Source: an uncultured Comamonadaceae bacterium (GTDB lineage: Bacteria > Pseudomonadota > Gammaproteobacteria > Burkholderiales > Burkholderiaceae). Taken from it: DNA of 21,178 nt. How positions within the stretch are numbered: position 1 is the stretch's first letter; each line of letters opens with the position of its first letter. Where the stretch lies: assembly GCA_946482115.1 (NCBI GenBank), contig CAMLQP010000019.1, forward strand, positions 1 to 21,178, read 5' to 3'. The position numbers and the translations under genes are program-made. A model generated the notes under the pieces. It made no database searches. It was not told the DNA's origin and saw only the letters and a program-made list of their open reading frames with translations. Below, in pieces: positions 20,396-21,178 of the stretch.

Positions 20396-20401
20396 AGTGT
20401 A
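20396..20401 (-). promoter_or_regulatory. Possible purN -10 element
   Basis: Read on the minus strand, TACACT lies 10 nt before the purN ATG. A GTGACA that could serve as -35 sits 19 nt further upstream (one mismatch to TTGACA, spacer slightly long). The leader would be only a few nucleotides and has no Shine-Dalgarno. Confidence 0.35.
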
Positions 20402-20444
20402 GGCGAGCCGGCGGCTGCCTTGTCACGGGCCGGACAGGTCAAAA

Positions 20445-20482
20445 ACGAACGGTCGTGCTAAAAACGGGCTGTTCACGAACGG
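20445..20482 (+). promoter_or_regulatory. Candidate operator sites upstream of acyl-CoA dehydrogenase
   Basis: ACGAACGGTCGT (20445-20456) is a near-palindrome in which 5 of 6 base pairs are symmetric. Its first half, ACGAACGG, recurs at 20475-20482, exactly 30 bp (about three helical turns) later, where it overlaps the GGAGA Shine-Dalgarno (20481-20485). The style fits TetR-family regulators of acyl-CoA metabolism, but no regulator gene is in the window. Confidence 0.4.
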
Positions 20483-20490
20483 AGACATTC

Positions 20491-21178
20491 ATGGATCTCG
20501 CTTTCACCCCTGAGGAGCAGGCCTTTCGCGCGGAAATCCGTGCCTGGGTCAAGGACAACCTGCCCGCCGACATCTCGCACAAGGTGCACAACGCGCTGCG
20601 CCTGTCGCGCGACGACTTGCAGCGCTGGGCCAAGATACTGGGCAAGAAAGGCTGGCTGGGCTACGGCTGGCCCCAGAAGTTCGGCGGTCCTGGCTGGAAC
20701 GCGGTGCAGAAGCACCTGTTCGAGGAAGAATGCGCGCTGGCCGGCGCGCCGCGCATCGTGCCCTTTGGCCCGGTGATGGTGGCGCCAGTGATCATGGCCT
20801 TCGGCAACGAGGAGCAGCACAAGCGCTTCCTGCCCGGCATCGCCAGTGGCGAGGTCTGGTGGAGCCAGGGCTACAGCGAACCCGGCTCGGGCTCCGATCT
20901 GGCCTCGCTCAAGACCCGCGCCGAGCGCAAAGGCGACAAATACATCGTCAACGGCCAGAAGACCTGGACCACGCTGGGCCAGTACGGCGAGTGGATCTTC
21001 TGCCTGGTGCGCACCAGCACCGAGGGCAAGCCGCAGACCGGCATCAGCTTCCTGCTGATCGACATGAAATCGCCCGGCGTGAGCGTGCGGCCCATCATCA
21101 TGCTCGACGGCGAACACGAAGTGAACGAGGTCTTCTTCGACAACGTCGAGGTGCCGGCCGAGAACCTGATCGGCGAGG
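20491..21178 (+). CDS. Acyl-CoA dehydrogenase, N-terminal part (runs off window)
   Basis: A FAD-dependent enzyme that introduces a trans-2,3 double bond into an acyl-CoA and passes electrons to ETF. About 229 residues are visible of a family length near 390-400. The start is secure: GGAGA at 20481-20485 lies 5 nt before ATG and the protein opens with the usual DLAFTPEEQAFRAEIRAWV. Family landmarks are GWPQKFGGPGW, the FAD/substrate-binding WWSQGYSEPGSGSDLASLKT, YIVNGQKTWTT, and the middle beta-domain (GISFLLIDMKSPGVSVRPI, then NEVFFDNVEVPAENLIGE). The catalytic Glu and the C-terminal helical domain lie outside the window, so substrate class cannot be assigned. It probably opens an operon under the candidate operator at 20445. 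Confidence 0.95.
   Translation, partial: MDLAFTPEEQAFRAEIRAWVKDNLPADISHKVHNALRLSRDDLQRWAKILGKKGWLGYGWPQKFGGPGWNAVQKHLFEEECALAGAPRIVPFGPVMVAPVIMAFGNEEQHKRFLPGIASGEVWWSQGYSEPGSGSDLASLKTRAERKGDKYIVNGQKTWTTLGQYGEWIFCLVRTSTEGKPQTGISFLLIDMKSPGVSVRPIIMLDGEHEVNEVFFDNVEVPAENLIGE

Overview
The window looks like a stretch of chromosome from a very GC-rich betaproteobacterium, most likely Burkholderiales and Comamonadaceae-like. This rests on gene content and protein style: the NudB variant with one extra Nudix-box residue, type I FolE, a complete AapJQMP transporter, NnrU and DUF2189 proteins, and GC-saturated third codon positions. It is an inference; no 16S or database comparison was possible. Genes are tightly packed, with many ATGA/GTGA/TTGA stop-start overlaps. 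I see no insertion sequence, prophage, CRISPR array, tRNA or rRNA. Long reverse frames opposite the real genes are GC-rich codon shadows.

Layout. (1) 1-3274: the 3' end of aspS, a strong terminator, then nudB and the ybhP-clsB pair (EEP-family phosphatase/nuclease plus cardiolipin synthase). (2) 3315-6071: folE (GTP cyclohydrolase I), a short BLUF blue-light photoreceptor 2 bp behind it and a DUF429 protein overlapping the BLUF gene by 4 bp. A canonical FMN riboswitch and a type II lumazine synthase (ribH2) follow. (3) 6072-9336: nnrU (reverse), a secreted thermonuclease, a small unknown protein, and a reverse MFS exporter overlapped by a 92-aa unknown gene. (4) 9473-10831: an unusual HD-type phosphohydrolase-like protein. 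(5) 10921-15108 (reverse): an aapJ-aapQ-aapM-aapP amino-acid ABC transporter with a strong stem-loop between the binding protein and the first permease. (6) 15312-17251: acyl-CoA ligase plus a 72-aa membrane protein. (7) 17259-18946 (reverse): a DUF2189 membrane protein and a tandem UspA protein. (8) 19019-21178: a free-amino-acid-type 2OG-Fe dioxygenase, purN (reverse), and an acyl-CoA dehydrogenase cut by the window end.

Themes. FolE makes 7,8-dihydroneopterin triphosphate and NudB dephosphorylates it, so two early folate steps lie 2 kb apart. The most intriguing neighbourhood is folE-BLUF-DUF429 followed by FMN-riboswitch-ribH2: GTP-derived pterin and flavin synthesis beside a flavin-binding light sensor. 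A second theme is regulatory. Several forward genes have a -10-like hexamer 6-7 nt before the ATG and no convincing Shine-Dalgarno, which would give leaderless or very short-leader mRNAs.
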